From Vicinamibacteria bacterium (GTDB lineage: Bacteria; Acidobacteriota; Vicinamibacteria; Fen-336): 64,000 nucleotides of DNA. Position numbers and translations under genes: made by a program. Positions 33,490 through 41,435 of the stretch are shown here, in pieces (position 1 is the first letter of the stretch; each line of letters opens with the position of its first letter). The notes beneath the pieces are model-generated. The model saw nothing but the letters and a program-made list of their open reading frames with translations, ran no database searches and was not told the origin of the DNA. Location of the stretch: contig DATMML010000012.1 in NCBI GenBank assembly GCA_035570235.1, forward strand, positions 62,001-126,000, written 5' to 3'.

Positions 33490-35668
33490 GGCCGAGGGCC
33501 AGGAGGGCACCCCCCGCGGCCACCGGACGGCTGGACCACCCGATCTCGACCCGATGGGCGCCGGCGGGGACGGGGACGCCGAGAAGATGGCCGTCCGCGA
33601 GGACGGTGGGGGCGGGCCGCCCGTCCACGGCGGCCCGCCAGGCCGAGAAAAATGTCCGCGACCAGACGAGCACCCCCGGCGCGGGGGCATCCACGCGCAC
33701 GTTGAGGAAGTCCTCGGTCTGCCGCACGACCTCCACCTGCGCAGGCCGGGCCTCGCCCACCACGGAGGCCGGCCCCGGGAGCACCACGTCGGTGTCGGGG
33801 TCGAAGCCGGGGCTCCGGTGGTGGTCCATCCCCTCCTGGAGCGAGGGCCTCTGGATGATGCGGGTGGCGAAGCGCACCGCGGCCGCGGGCCCTTCGAGGG
33901 CATAGAGGCGGACGCCCTCCGCCGCGTTCAGGACCGTTAGCGCACGGTAGGGCGCGGGCAGCGGCTCATCGGAGAGAACCCGGTCCACGCCGGCCAGGCG
34001 CAGCTCGGCGGCGCGGTCCGGCCAGGGGAGGGCCTCCAGGGCCTTGCGCACCGCGCGGTCGTCGTCGGCGTAGGCCCCGTCGGGGTCGGCGTCGAAGGCG
34101 TAGCCGGCGCCGCTCTGGGCCGCGGTCAGCGGCCACAGCTCGGGGTTCGCGCGACGATAGAAATCGCGGACTCGTCCCTCCTCCACTCCGAGGGCGTGCG
34201 CCTCAAGGGTGAGGCGGGCGTAGATCCGGCCGTTGGTGACGCGGGGCGGAGAGGGGGGCGGGCGATCGAGGAGGGCGAAGAGCAGGGGAAGGGCAGAGAG
34301 GAGCAGGGGCAAAACGATGGCGAGGGCCAGCGCGGAGGGAGCTCGGGGCCCCGCCCGTCGGGCCTCCACGATGAGGGCCGCGGCCGCCGCGATCGACACC
34401 CAGGGTCCGAGGAGGGCCAGGGGCGTCAAAGCCGCGCGGGAGAGGATCAGGACGCACCCCCCCAGGAGGAGGAGAGCCGCTCCCCACCGCCCCCGCGACG
34501 CCCGCTCGCCCTCCCCAAGCCGCGCCGCCGCCCATCCCACCAGCGGCACCACGGCCAGGGCCACCACATACCACCACTTCACCGGGAAGCGGATGCGACC
34601 CCCGAGGGACAGGAGCGGGTACAGGCTCTTGGCCCCCGGCAAGTACCTCCCGAACGAGAGAAGTGCCGAGCCCGCCGCCGCCATCCAGAAGAGCCGCTCC
34701 TCGGGGGCCCGCGGCCGGCCGAAGAGCAGGAGGAGGGCGAGCGTCGGGAGCCCGATGTGGAGGGTCCAGAGATAGGGAGGATGGTTGTCGAAGAATTCGT
34801 GGCCGGCGAAGCCCAGGGGCCCCCTGAGATCGGGCCGCCCGTAGGGGAAGGGCACCACCTGCTCGAGCAAACGGATGGGATGAACGGAGGTCCCGGTGGC
34901 GATAACGAATGGGAAGGGCTTTCGCTCCCGGCTGGAGTCCGGGAAGATCTGCGCGGTCGCTGCCAGCTGGGGTGCGGCCACGAGCCCGGCCAGGAGCGCC
35001 CCCGCCGCGAGGCCAGCGAACGCGCGGCGCCGCCCACCCTGGGGGGGGAAGGACCCCTTGAGGCCGACCAGGGCTCGGGTGCCGGCCAGGACGGCGGTGA
35101 GCAGCGCCACCACCGGCTCCCCGGCCAGGACCTCGAGGCCACCCCAGAGGCCGAGCTCGGCGGCGGCGCACCGAACTCCCGCCCGCTCTCCCGCCCGCGC
35201 CCGTCGCCCGAGCTTGACCACCGCGCCGAGCACCCAGGGGGCCACGGAGAGGGCGAGACCGCTGTTATAGAAGCGCCAGGTGGACAGGAATACGCCGGAG
35301 AACACGAAGGCCAGGGCGGCCGTCTCCGCGCCCGGGGGCGGGATCCCCTCCGCGCGCGCCCAACGACGCGCGCCCAGGAAGGCGAGGACCAGGGGGAGGG
35401 CGAAGCGGAGGCCGAAGGCCACGGGCAGGGGTAAAACGAAGAGGAGCAGGGTCTCGGGGAAGAAGAGGCCGAAGTTCGGGTTCCCGGCCAGGGGCTCCCC
35501 GCCGGAGGCGCCGGGGTGCAGGAAGGGGAAGGTACCTCCCCGGAGCTGCTCGGCCATCACGGCTCGGGCGGGCATGTGGGTCAGGCTCGCGTCCTGATAC
35601 GTGACCACCACCGCGCCCGTGGCCAGGGGCAGGACGGCGAGGAGGAGGAGGAGGCGAAGCAGCTTCAC
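33431..35668 (-). CDS. YfhO-family large membrane protein
   Basis: A 745-residue protein with 12 or more helices in the first 490 residues. Its C-terminal soluble part ends in the typical YfhO beta-domain (DFLNVRVDAPAPGVLVWSRTFFSAWRAAVDGRPAP and GAHRVEIGWSSRP) plus one last helix. Segments such as HPGASGGEPLAGNPNFGLFFP resemble the first extracytoplasmic loop of GT-C glycosyltransferases. YfhO proteins are thought to glycosylate cell-surface polymers, although few have been tested. The gene starts at 35668, overlapping the stop of the GT87-like gene by four bases, and ends inside the 3' end of the convergent GT39 gene. Confidence 0.76.
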   Translation of the reverse strand: MKLLRLLLLLAVLPLATGAVVVTYQDASLTHMPARAVMAEQLRGGTFPFLHPGASGGEPLAGNPNFGLFFPETLLLFVLPLPVAFGLRFALPLVLAFLGARRWARAEGIPPPGAETAALAFVFSGVFLSTWRFYNSGLALSVAPWVLGAVVKLGRRARAGERAGVRCAAAELGLWGGLEVLAGEPVVALLTAVLAGTRALVGLKGSFPPQGGRRRAFAGLAAGALLAGLVAAPQLAATAQIFPDSSRERKPFPFVIATGTSVHPIRLLEQVVPFPYGRPDLRGPLGFAGHEFFDNHPPYLWTLHIGLPTLALLLLFGRPRAPEERLFWMAAAGSALLSFGRYLPGAKSLYPLLSLGGRIRFPVKWWYVVALAVVPLVGWAAARLGEGERASRGRWGAALLLLGGCVLILSRAALTPLALLGPWVSIAAAAALIVEARRAGPRAPSALALAIVLPLLLSALPLLFALLDRPPPSPPRVTNGRIYARLTLEAHALGVEEGRVRDFYRRANPELWPLTAAQSGAGYAFDADPDGAYADDDRAVRKALEALPWPDRAAELRLAGVDRVLSDEPLPAPYRALTVLNAAEGVRLYALEGPAAAVRFATRIIQRPSLQEGMDHHRSPGFDPDTDVVLPGPASVVGEARPAQVEVVRQTEDFLNVRVDAPAPGVLVWSRTFFSAWRAAVDGRPAPTVLADGHLLGVPVPAGAHRVEIGWSSRPVAAGGALLALGLSGAVLLRFWREPRAVGPA

Positions 35669-36966
35669 GGACCCGCGTCGGCGAGGGCGGGCGCGGCGGG
35701 GCCGGCCCGGACGACTTCCCGCCAGAAGGCCCAGGTGGCGAAGGCGAAGAGGGCGACGTTCAGAAGCGCGATCCCCGCCCCCAGGTCCCGGGCGGTGCGC
35801 GTGGCCAGGGGAAGGTCCGCGGTTGTGAGCGCGCCCGCGATGGCGGCCTCCGCGGGCAGCGCCCGCACGAGGTCGAGGCCCTGGTTGAGGGTAGCGGTGA
35901 CGGTGACGCCCAGGAAGAGGACGAGGGCGCGCGGGGAGAGGGGGGCGAGGACGGCCAGGAACGCGACCGCAGGGACGATGTAGCGCTGGTGGACCTGGGT
36001 GGGCAGCATGAAGAAGGCGAAGAGCTGCAGGCCCAAGGTCCAGAGAAGGACGGAGGGCGTGGGGCGCCGGGCCAGGACCGCGAGCAGGAGGGCGGTGTAG
36101 GCGCCGTACGCGAGGAGCCCCAGGTGGTGGTACGTGAGGGGGCCGAGCGCGGGCCGATCGTCCCGCCGGGCCAGCGGCGGGCTCAGGCCCCGCACGAGCA
36201 CGTCGTAGCGGTCGAGCACGTACCAGGTGTTGTAGGCCTCGGCGGTGCGGTAGGGGTAGTAGTTCACGGCCCCCGTGTAGGCCGCGACGACGCCACGGCC
36301 GGCGCCTCCCAGCACGTGGGGGAGGGTTAGAACGAGGACGACGACGACGCCGGCGCCCACCCAGGCGGCCAGCCTCTTGAAGCCGAAGCGAAGCCCCACG
36401 TACAGCCCCATGAGGGGCACGACCACGATGGCCAGGAGTTTGGTGGCCAGGGCCAGGCCCAGGGCCGCGCCCCCCGCCCAGACTCCGCCCCGCAGGAGCG
36501 CGACCAGGGCGGCGAGAAGGAACAACGCCAGGAGCACGTCAAACTGGCCCCAGGCCGCGCTGTTCACGAAGAGCGCCGGGCAAGCGGCCAGGAGCGCGGC
36601 GGCTCGGACCGAGGGAGCCTTTCCGAGCGGACCACGCAGGCCGAGGCCGGCGAGCGGAGCCGCCGCGAGATGGGCTAGGAGGCCGGGCAGCTTCAGGAGC
36701 AGCACCGAGGTCGCGCTGACCGCGGCCGCGCCCAAAACCCGTCGTCCCGCTTCGGCCAAAGTGAGGAGGTAGGGAACGAGGGCGGGATAGTCGCAGTTGT
36801 CCGCCCCCGCCCCCGGGGTGTAGACGCCCCACGGCCGCGCGCCTGCCGAGGCCCGGGCCCAGGCCAGAAAGCAATCCACGACGTCGTACTGATGGTAGAC
36901 GCGGGGGGCTACGAGCAGGCCCAGCACGAAGACCACCGCGACCACGAGGCAGAGGCGCCGGGTCAT
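35665..36966 (-). CDS. GT87/DUF2029-type membrane glycosyltransferase
   Basis: A 433-residue protein with about 10 helices. The first loop holds the acidic motif YDVVDCFLAWA and NCDYPALVPYLL, and a second loop has SAAWGQFDVLLALFLL. This Gln-Phe-Asp pattern is characteristic of DUF2029/GT87 and PIG-M-like mannosyltransferases, which use polyprenyl-phosphate sugars. The likely product is a surface glycolipid or polysaccharide. The ATG at 36966 has no clear ribosome site, but a TAGACT box lies 8 bases upstream. The gene is the first of a two-gene operon with the YfhO-like gene. Confidence 0.78.
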   Translation of the reverse strand: MTRRLCLVVAVVFVLGLLVAPRVYHQYDVVDCFLAWARASAGARPWGVYTPGAGADNCDYPALVPYLLTLAEAGRRVLGAAAVSATSVLLLKLPGLLAHLAAAPLAGLGLRGPLGKAPSVRAAALLAACPALFVNSAAWGQFDVLLALFLLAALVALLRGGVWAGGAALGLALATKLLAIVVVPLMGLYVGLRFGFKRLAAWVGAGVVVVLVLTLPHVLGGAGRGVVAAYTGAVNYYPYRTAEAYNTWYVLDRYDVLVRGLSPPLARRDDRPALGPLTYHHLGLLAYGAYTALLLAVLARRPTPSVLLWTLGLQLFAFFMLPTQVHQRYIVPAVAFLAVLAPLSPRALVLFLGVTVTATLNQGLDLVRALPAEAAIAGALTTADLPLATRTARDLGAGIALLNVALFAFATWAFWREVVRAGPAAPALADAGP

Positions 36967-36996
36967 GCGCGGCTAGTCTAACCCGCGCCACCGCGT

Positions 36997-37026
36997 TTGA
37001 CGGGCCCCGCCTTCTCGGCGTAACGT
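36997..37026 (+). promoter_or_regulatory. Candidate promoter of the DinB gene
   Basis: TTGACG (36997-37002) and TAACGT (37021-37026) are 18 bases apart, and only 8 bases separate the -10 box from the ATG at 37035. A transcript from here would be leaderless or nearly so. Confidence 0.4.
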
Positions 37027-37034
37027 CCGGGCCC

Positions 37035-37541
37035 ATGCGGGACACCCACCCCCCGGACAAGCACGCCGCCCACCTCGCCCTCGTGGAGCGGCTGGCGCGG
37101 CAGGCGGAGGACGTGCGCCGGTTGACCTCCGGTCTGGATGACACCCAGCTGGCCACGCGTACCATCCCCGAGAAGTGGTCGCTCCAGGAGCTGGTCTGCC
37201 ACATGTGGCGGGTGCAGCAGGTCTTCGAGGGCCGGCTCAAGGCCATGCTGGCCGAGGAGGAGCCCGCCTTGGCCGCCTACAGTCCGGACAACGACGTGGA
37301 GTTTGAAAAGATGGCGGCCCGTCCCGCCTCCGAGGTTCGGGCCGCTTTCCTCCGCGATCGCGACCATTTCAACGCACGCCTAGGGGAGCTGTCGCCCGCG
37401 GAGTGGCACCGCCGGGGCCGCCACCCCACGTATCCGCACTACGACGTTCACTTCCTCGTCGAATACCTGGCTCACCACGAGGCCCACCACATCTACCAGC
37501 TGCTCGAACGCCGAGCCCCGCTCGGACCTCTCCCGCACTGA
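37035..37541 (+). CDS. DinB-family metal-binding protein
   Basis: A 168-residue four-helix bundle of the DinB/YfiT type. The expected metal-ligand histidines are present: one in SLQELVCHMWRVQ (H57) and the others in YLAHHEAHHIYQLL near the C-terminus. Family members include thiol-dependent transferases that use bacillithiol or mycothiol and many uncharacterised stress proteins; the activity here is not known. No Shine-Dalgarno precedes the ATG, in line with the candidate leaderless promoter. The next gene begins 74 bases later. Confidence 0.8.
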   Translation: MRDTHPPDKHAAHLALVERLARQAEDVRRLTSGLDDTQLATRTIPEKWSLQELVCHMWRVQQVFEGRLKAMLAEEEPALAAYSPDNDVEFEKMAARPASEVRAAFLRDRDHFNARLGELSPAEWHRRGRHPTYPHYDVHFLVEYLAHHEAHHIYQLLERRAPLGPLPH

Positions 37542-37551
37542 CCGCCTCCCC

Positions 37552-37580
37552 TTGACGGGGCGGCCCGTTTTCCGTAATTT
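37552..37580 (+). promoter_or_regulatory. Promoter of the spermidine-synthase-like gene
   Basis: TTGACG (37552-37557) and TAATTT (37575-37580) are exactly 17 bases apart, ending 35 bases before the ATG at 37616. The -35 box matches consensus at five of six positions. Confidence 0.5.
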
Positions 37581-37615
37581 GCCGCGGCTTCGCCAAGGAG
37601 GCACACCCCCTAGAT

Positions 37616-39826
37616 ATGACCCTCTACCTCGGCATGTTCCTCATCAGCCTGTCCGGTCTCATGTTCGAGATTGGGCTCACCCGCATTTTCTCGGCCACCA
37701 TCTGGTACCACTTCACGTTCGTGGCCATCTCGGTGGCCCTCCTGGGCTGGGGCCTGGGTGGTTTCGCGGTCCACCTGCTCCGGAAGCGGATCGCCTTCTC
37801 CCTCCAGAAGACCGCACTCCTCACCCTCCTTTACGCGGCCGCCATCCCCTTGGGGCTCTGGTTGATCGTGCGCCTCCCCTTCCACCCCGATCGCCTGCTC
37901 TTCTACTTCCTCGTCTCCCTGGGCCCGTTCTTTCTCGCCGGCATGGCCCTCTCCATGGCCTTCGATCTCCGGCGCGATATCGCGGGCAACCTCTACTTTG
38001 CGGATCTCCTGGGGGCCTCGGTGGGGGCGCTCACCATTACCTTCCTCCTCTCCGCATTGGGTGGGGAGACCGCCGTGTTGGCGGTGGCCCTTTTCCCCCT
38101 CGTGGCCGCCGCCTGCTTCTCGCGGCGAGTGCTGCCCGCCGCCGCGGTCGGCGCGATCTTGCTCGTCACCGGGGTGGCCCTGAACGAGCGGACCGGGCTC
38201 TTCAAGATCCGGAGCGCTCCCACCAAGGGGATGTACCAGCACCTGGCCGCCACCCCCGAGGCCCGGGTCGCCCTCACGGGCTGGAACGCCTACTCTCGCA
38301 TCGACGCCGTGACCGGCTTTCCCCCTCCCTACCTGGCCCGCCTCTACATCGACTCCGACGCCTGGACCAACATCCTCTCCTGGGACGGACGACCGGAGAG
38401 CGTGACCGGTCTGCGCGACTGGTATCGTGCCCTGCCCTTCAAGCTCGCTCCTCCCCACCCCCGGACCCTGGTCATCGGGCCGGGGGGAGGGTCGGATGTG
38501 CTGGTGGCGCTGGCCGCGGGCAGCGAGGTGGTTACGGCGGCGGAGATGAACCCCCTGATGCTGCGCTTCGTGCGGCACTTCGGGGCGGATGCGGGCAACC
38601 TCTACGACCAGCCCCGGGTCAAGGCCGTGCTCAGCGAAGGGCGCACCTTCATCAGCCGCAGCGAGGAGAAGTTCGACGTGATCCTGCTCGGCTTCGTGGA
38701 CTCCTGGGCGGCGGTTGCCTCGGGCGGGCTCAGCCTCTCCGAGAACCACCTCTACACGACGGAGGCGTTCCGGGCCTACTACGACCACTTGACCCCGGAG
38801 GGGATGCTCGTGATCTTGCGTTGGGACGTGGATATCCCGCGCTTGGTCTCGAACTCGGTGGCCCTGCTGGGGAGGGAGGACGCGGGACCGCGCATCGTGG
38901 CCATGCTGGAGAGGGCGCCGCCCACGCCCGACCCGCCGCAGATGATCTTCATGCTGCGCCGGCGGCCCTTCGGCGAGGGCGAGACCGCGCAGATCCAGGC
39001 CTGGAAGGTGGCCCGGCCGGTCATCCTCCCCGGCCGGGAAGTGGCGGAGCCCTACGCGGACCTCTTCTCGGGCCGCAAGACCCTAGCCGAGTATGTGGCC
39101 GAGGCCCCGGTGCGCGTGGACCCGGTCTTCGACGACCGGCCCTTCTTCTTCGCGCGCGAGAAGCCGTGGGGCCTGCCCCCGGCCATGAGCCAAGGGTTCC
39201 TGCGGATCCTGATTCTGGTCGGCCTGCTCTGCTTGGCCTTCGTGGCCTTTGGCAAGCCGAGGGGCGAGAGCACTGGCGCTTACGCCGCCTCCCTCGTTTA
39301 CTTCTCCGGGCTGGGCCTTGGGTTCATCGCGGTGGAGCTGGCCCTCCTGCAGAACTTGACCCTCCTCCTGGGCCATCCCATCTTCACCCTGTCCATCCTC
39401 CTCTTCACCCTCTTGGCCACGGGGGGCCTGGGCGCTCGCGCGAGTGGCGCCTTTGCCGCCGCCCCCGCGTGCCTGGCCGCCGCTGGCCTCGGCCTCGCCT
39501 ACGCCTTCGCGCTCCCGGAGATCGTCCCCCGCCTGCTGCCTTTGCCCCTGCCCGCTCGTATCGCGGTCGCGATCCTCTTGGTGGCGCCGCTCGGCTTCGC
39601 GATGGGGATTCCCTTCCCGCGCGGCCTCCAGAGGACCGGCCGGGGGCCCTTCCCCGCCCCCGCCTTCTATTGGGGGCTGAACGGAATCTTCTCCGTGGTG
39701 GGGTCGCTGGCCACGATGGTGGTGGCGGTCTCCCTGGGCTTCCGGGTCGCGATGGCCCTCGGGTGCGCCTGCTACCTGCTGGCCGCGGCCGCCAGCCGGG
39801 CCCTGGGGGAGAGTCGGCCGGCCTAA
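37616..39826 (+). CDS. Membrane-bound spermidine-synthase-like fused protein
   Basis: A 736-residue protein with three parts: about six N-terminal helices (1-205), a Rossmann methyltransferase/aminopropyltransferase-like domain (about 270-430; VIGPGGGSDVLVALAAG, TAAEMNPLMLRFV) and about six further helices (520-725). The part that in true spermidine synthases reads DxxDP is here LLGFVDSWAAVASGG followed by SLSENHLYTTEAF. That pattern belongs to a membrane-fused subfamily of unproven function, so polyamine synthesis should not be assumed. An AAGGAGG site is present but lies 14 bases before the ATG, which is long. The stop codon overlaps the end of sixA by four bases. Confidence 0.78.
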   Translation: MTLYLGMFLISLSGLMFEIGLTRIFSATIWYHFTFVAISVALLGWGLGGFAVHLLRKRIAFSLQKTALLTLLYAAAIPLGLWLIVRLPFHPDRLLFYFLVSLGPFFLAGMALSMAFDLRRDIAGNLYFADLLGASVGALTITFLLSALGGETAVLAVALFPLVAAACFSRRVLPAAAVGAILLVTGVALNERTGLFKIRSAPTKGMYQHLAATPEARVALTGWNAYSRIDAVTGFPPPYLARLYIDSDAWTNILSWDGRPESVTGLRDWYRALPFKLAPPHPRTLVIGPGGGSDVLVALAAGSEVVTAAEMNPLMLRFVRHFGADAGNLYDQPRVKAVLSEGRTFISRSEEKFDVILLGFVDSWAAVASGGLSLSENHLYTTEAFRAYYDHLTPEGMLVILRWDVDIPRLVSNSVALLGREDAGPRIVAMLERAPPTPDPPQMIFMLRRRPFGEGETAQIQAWKVARPVILPGREVAEPYADLFSGRKTLAEYVAEAPVRVDPVFDDRPFFFAREKPWGLPPAMSQGFLRILILVGLLCLAFVAFGKPRGESTGAYAASLVYFSGLGLGFIAVELALLQNLTLLLGHPIFTLSILLFTLLATGGLGARASGAFAAAPACLAAAGLGLAYAFALPEIVPRLLPLPLPARIAVAILLVAPLGFAMGIPFPRGLQRTGRGPFPAPAFYWGLNGIFSVVGSLATMVVAVSLGFRVAMALGCACYLLAAAASRALGESRPA

Positions 39827-40314
39827 GCCCCCAGCTCCCGCAGGATCTTGGGGGGCAGGTACCATACGAGTTGCCCGCCCTCCTCCAGCCCTCCGGGCAG
39901 CTCGAGAAGGGCGGCCCCGCCCTTGCGGAAGGTCAGCCGGTCGTCGTGGGTCGTGCCCAGCAGCTTGGCCAGGAGGGCCGAGAGGTGCGGTTCGTGGCCG
40001 ACGAGCGCGACCGTGGAAGAGGGGGAGTGATCGGCGAGAGCGGCGGCCAGGTCCTCGAAACTGCCGCCGGCCAGGGCGGGCGTCTTGGTGGGCATGATAC
40101 GGCCCCAGGCCTCGGCGGCGATCTCCGCCGTCTGCAGAGCTCGCCGCCAAGGGCTCGTGAGCAGCGCGTCGGGCCGCTTCCGGATGCGGGCCAGGCCGCG
40201 CGCGGCCTGCCGGAACTTCTTCTCCCCTTCCGGGGTCAGGGCGCGATCCGCGTCGGGGATGCCGGGCGTTCCCCGGGGGACGGCGATGGCGTGGCGGATG
40301 ATCAGCAGGTGCAT
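39823..40314 (-). CDS. sixA: SixA-type histidine phosphatase
   Basis: A 163-residue protein of the histidine-phosphatase superfamily. The catalytic motif IIRHAIA is at residues 5-11 (H8 would be phosphorylated), followed by SPWRRALQTAEIA and the second catalytic histidine in VALVGHEPHLSALLAKLLG. SixA removes phosphate from histidine phosphotransfer domains; relatives act on small phosphoesters. It lies 40 bases downstream of the CHAD gene on the same strand, in the polyphosphate cluster, an arrangement seen in many bacteria. The start at 40314 is the only one that begins right at the domain. Confidence 0.85.
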   Translation of the reverse strand: MHLLIIRHAIAVPRGTPGIPDADRALTPEGEKKFRQAARGLARIRKRPDALLTSPWRRALQTAEIAAEAWGRIMPTKTPALAGGSFEDLAAALADHSPSSTVALVGHEPHLSALLAKLLGTTHDDRLTFRKGGAALLELPGGLEEGGQLVWYLPPKILRELGA

Positions 40315-40354
40315 GGCGGTCGCCGGAAAGTCACGTAACCGTCCCCGCGCGCCT

Positions 40355-41260
40355 CTAGCCTGCCAGCATGGGTGATGTCGCAACGCGCGGGCGTCCCATG
40401 GCTTCCAGGGCGCGCGTGGCCACCTCCGCGGGCCGGCGCCCCAGGAGGGCCCGGTGGAGGGCGCTCCCGAGGTCCAAGACCGCGGCCTGCTCCGTCCGGG
40501 CCAGGGCCGCGAGCGCCTCCTGGCCCCGGGCCGCGGCCGCCCGCGCTTGCCCTCCGAGCCAGGCGGCGAGCACATCGTGATCGTGGATAGACCCAATCTC
40601 ATCCTGCAGGCTCTTCCAGAGTGCGGGGGCCTCCGACTCCTCGCCCCGGAGCAGGTCGCCCAGCTCGGCCACGTAACGGAGCCGGCGGGCCCGCCGCCGC
40701 AGCCGGTGCAGGCCCACGGGGTCGAAACGGTCCCCGAGCTCCTCAAAACCCGCGAGCAGGATCTGACCCTGAAAGTCACGAGCCTCGCGCAGTCGAGAGA
40801 GGACCGTGAACACATCCTCTGCCCTTTGGCTGACGATGGTCCTTAGGTCCCGCCGCAGGCGGGCGATCTCCAGGTCCATGAGGGCCTCCGCCATGCGGGT
40901 ACGGCTTCGACGACGGGCCGCGCGCAACCGGCGCTGCAAGAGGGAGTGCTCCGGGCTCGGGCCCTGGGCGCGCAGGCGGGCTTGCAGGAGGTCTACGCTC
41001 ACGTCCAGGTCCCGGCTGGTGCCTGCGGCGCGGGTGAGCTGGCGCAGGATCCGGAGCGCCCGCCGGACGCGCTTCCCCGAGGGCTTGCGGGCCAGAAGGG
41101 GCAGCGCAACCCGGAGGCGCCGTCCCGCCACCCGCATCTGATGGAGCGACTCCTCGTTCCCGGCTAGGCCCTTGGGCAGGTGGCGGAAAACCCCCCGGAT
41201 CCGCTGCCTCAGGAGCGGGGAGGCGCGGTCGGACTGGGAAGGTGGGCTCGCCGGGGGCAT
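40355..41260 (-). CDS. CHAD-domain protein (polyphosphate-binding)
   Basis: A 301-residue helical protein made of two CHAD repeats rich in conserved Arg, Lys and His. Examples are SLHQMRVAGRRLRVALPLL (about 38-56), AGTSRDLDVSVDLLQARL, GLHRLRRRARRLRYVAEL and GSIHDHDVLAAWLGG. CHAD domains bind polyphosphate through this basic surface. It faces the ppx-ppk operon head to head, which supports a role in polyphosphate granules. The ATG at 41260 has a GAGGA site; a longer frame to 41524 overlaps the divergent ppx gene and looks non-coding. TTGTGG and TATGTT, 17 bases apart, lie just upstream. Confidence 0.87.
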   Translation of the reverse strand: MPPASPPSQSDRASPLLRQRIRGVFRHLPKGLAGNEESLHQMRVAGRRLRVALPLLARKPSGKRVRRALRILRQLTRAAGTSRDLDVSVDLLQARLRAQGPSPEHSLLQRRLRAARRRSRTRMAEALMDLEIARLRRDLRTIVSQRAEDVFTVLSRLREARDFQGQILLAGFEELGDRFDPVGLHRLRRRARRLRYVAELGDLLRGEESEAPALWKSLQDEIGSIHDHDVLAAWLGGQARAAAARGQEALAALARTEQAAVLDLGSALHRALLGRRPAEVATRALEAMGRPRVATSPMLAG

Positions 41261-41284
41261 TGGTCCTCGCAGAGTTGAACGGCG

Positions 41285-41313
41285 AACATAGCACGGCCAC
41301 CCCCGGGCCACAA
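41285..41313 (-). promoter_or_regulatory. Promoter of the CHAD-sixA operon
   Basis: On the minus strand TTGTGG (41313-41308) and TATGTT (41290-41285) are separated by exactly 17 bases, with the -10 box 24 bases before the ATG at 41260. Confidence 0.5.
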
Positions 41314-41435
41314 TCCCGCGCGCGGGAAGGAGGAGGGGGGTCGCGGGTACAATGTGGGGTGCTCCGGTCGCCCTTCCGGCGCCGGACTCGGCCGCTATCC
41401 TGTGAACCCGATGCCGATGAACGAGGAGGCCTGAA

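Noticed and set aside
37616-39826. Calling the membrane Rossmann protein SpeE
   Set aside because: The catalytic loop of spermidine synthase is not conserved, so the specific name would overstate the evidence.
37552-40338. A 928-codon open frame on the plus strand over the spermidine-synthase-like gene
   Set aside because: Its product is Pro/Arg/Gly-rich low-complexity sequence, a shadow of the real gene in another frame of GC-rich DNA.
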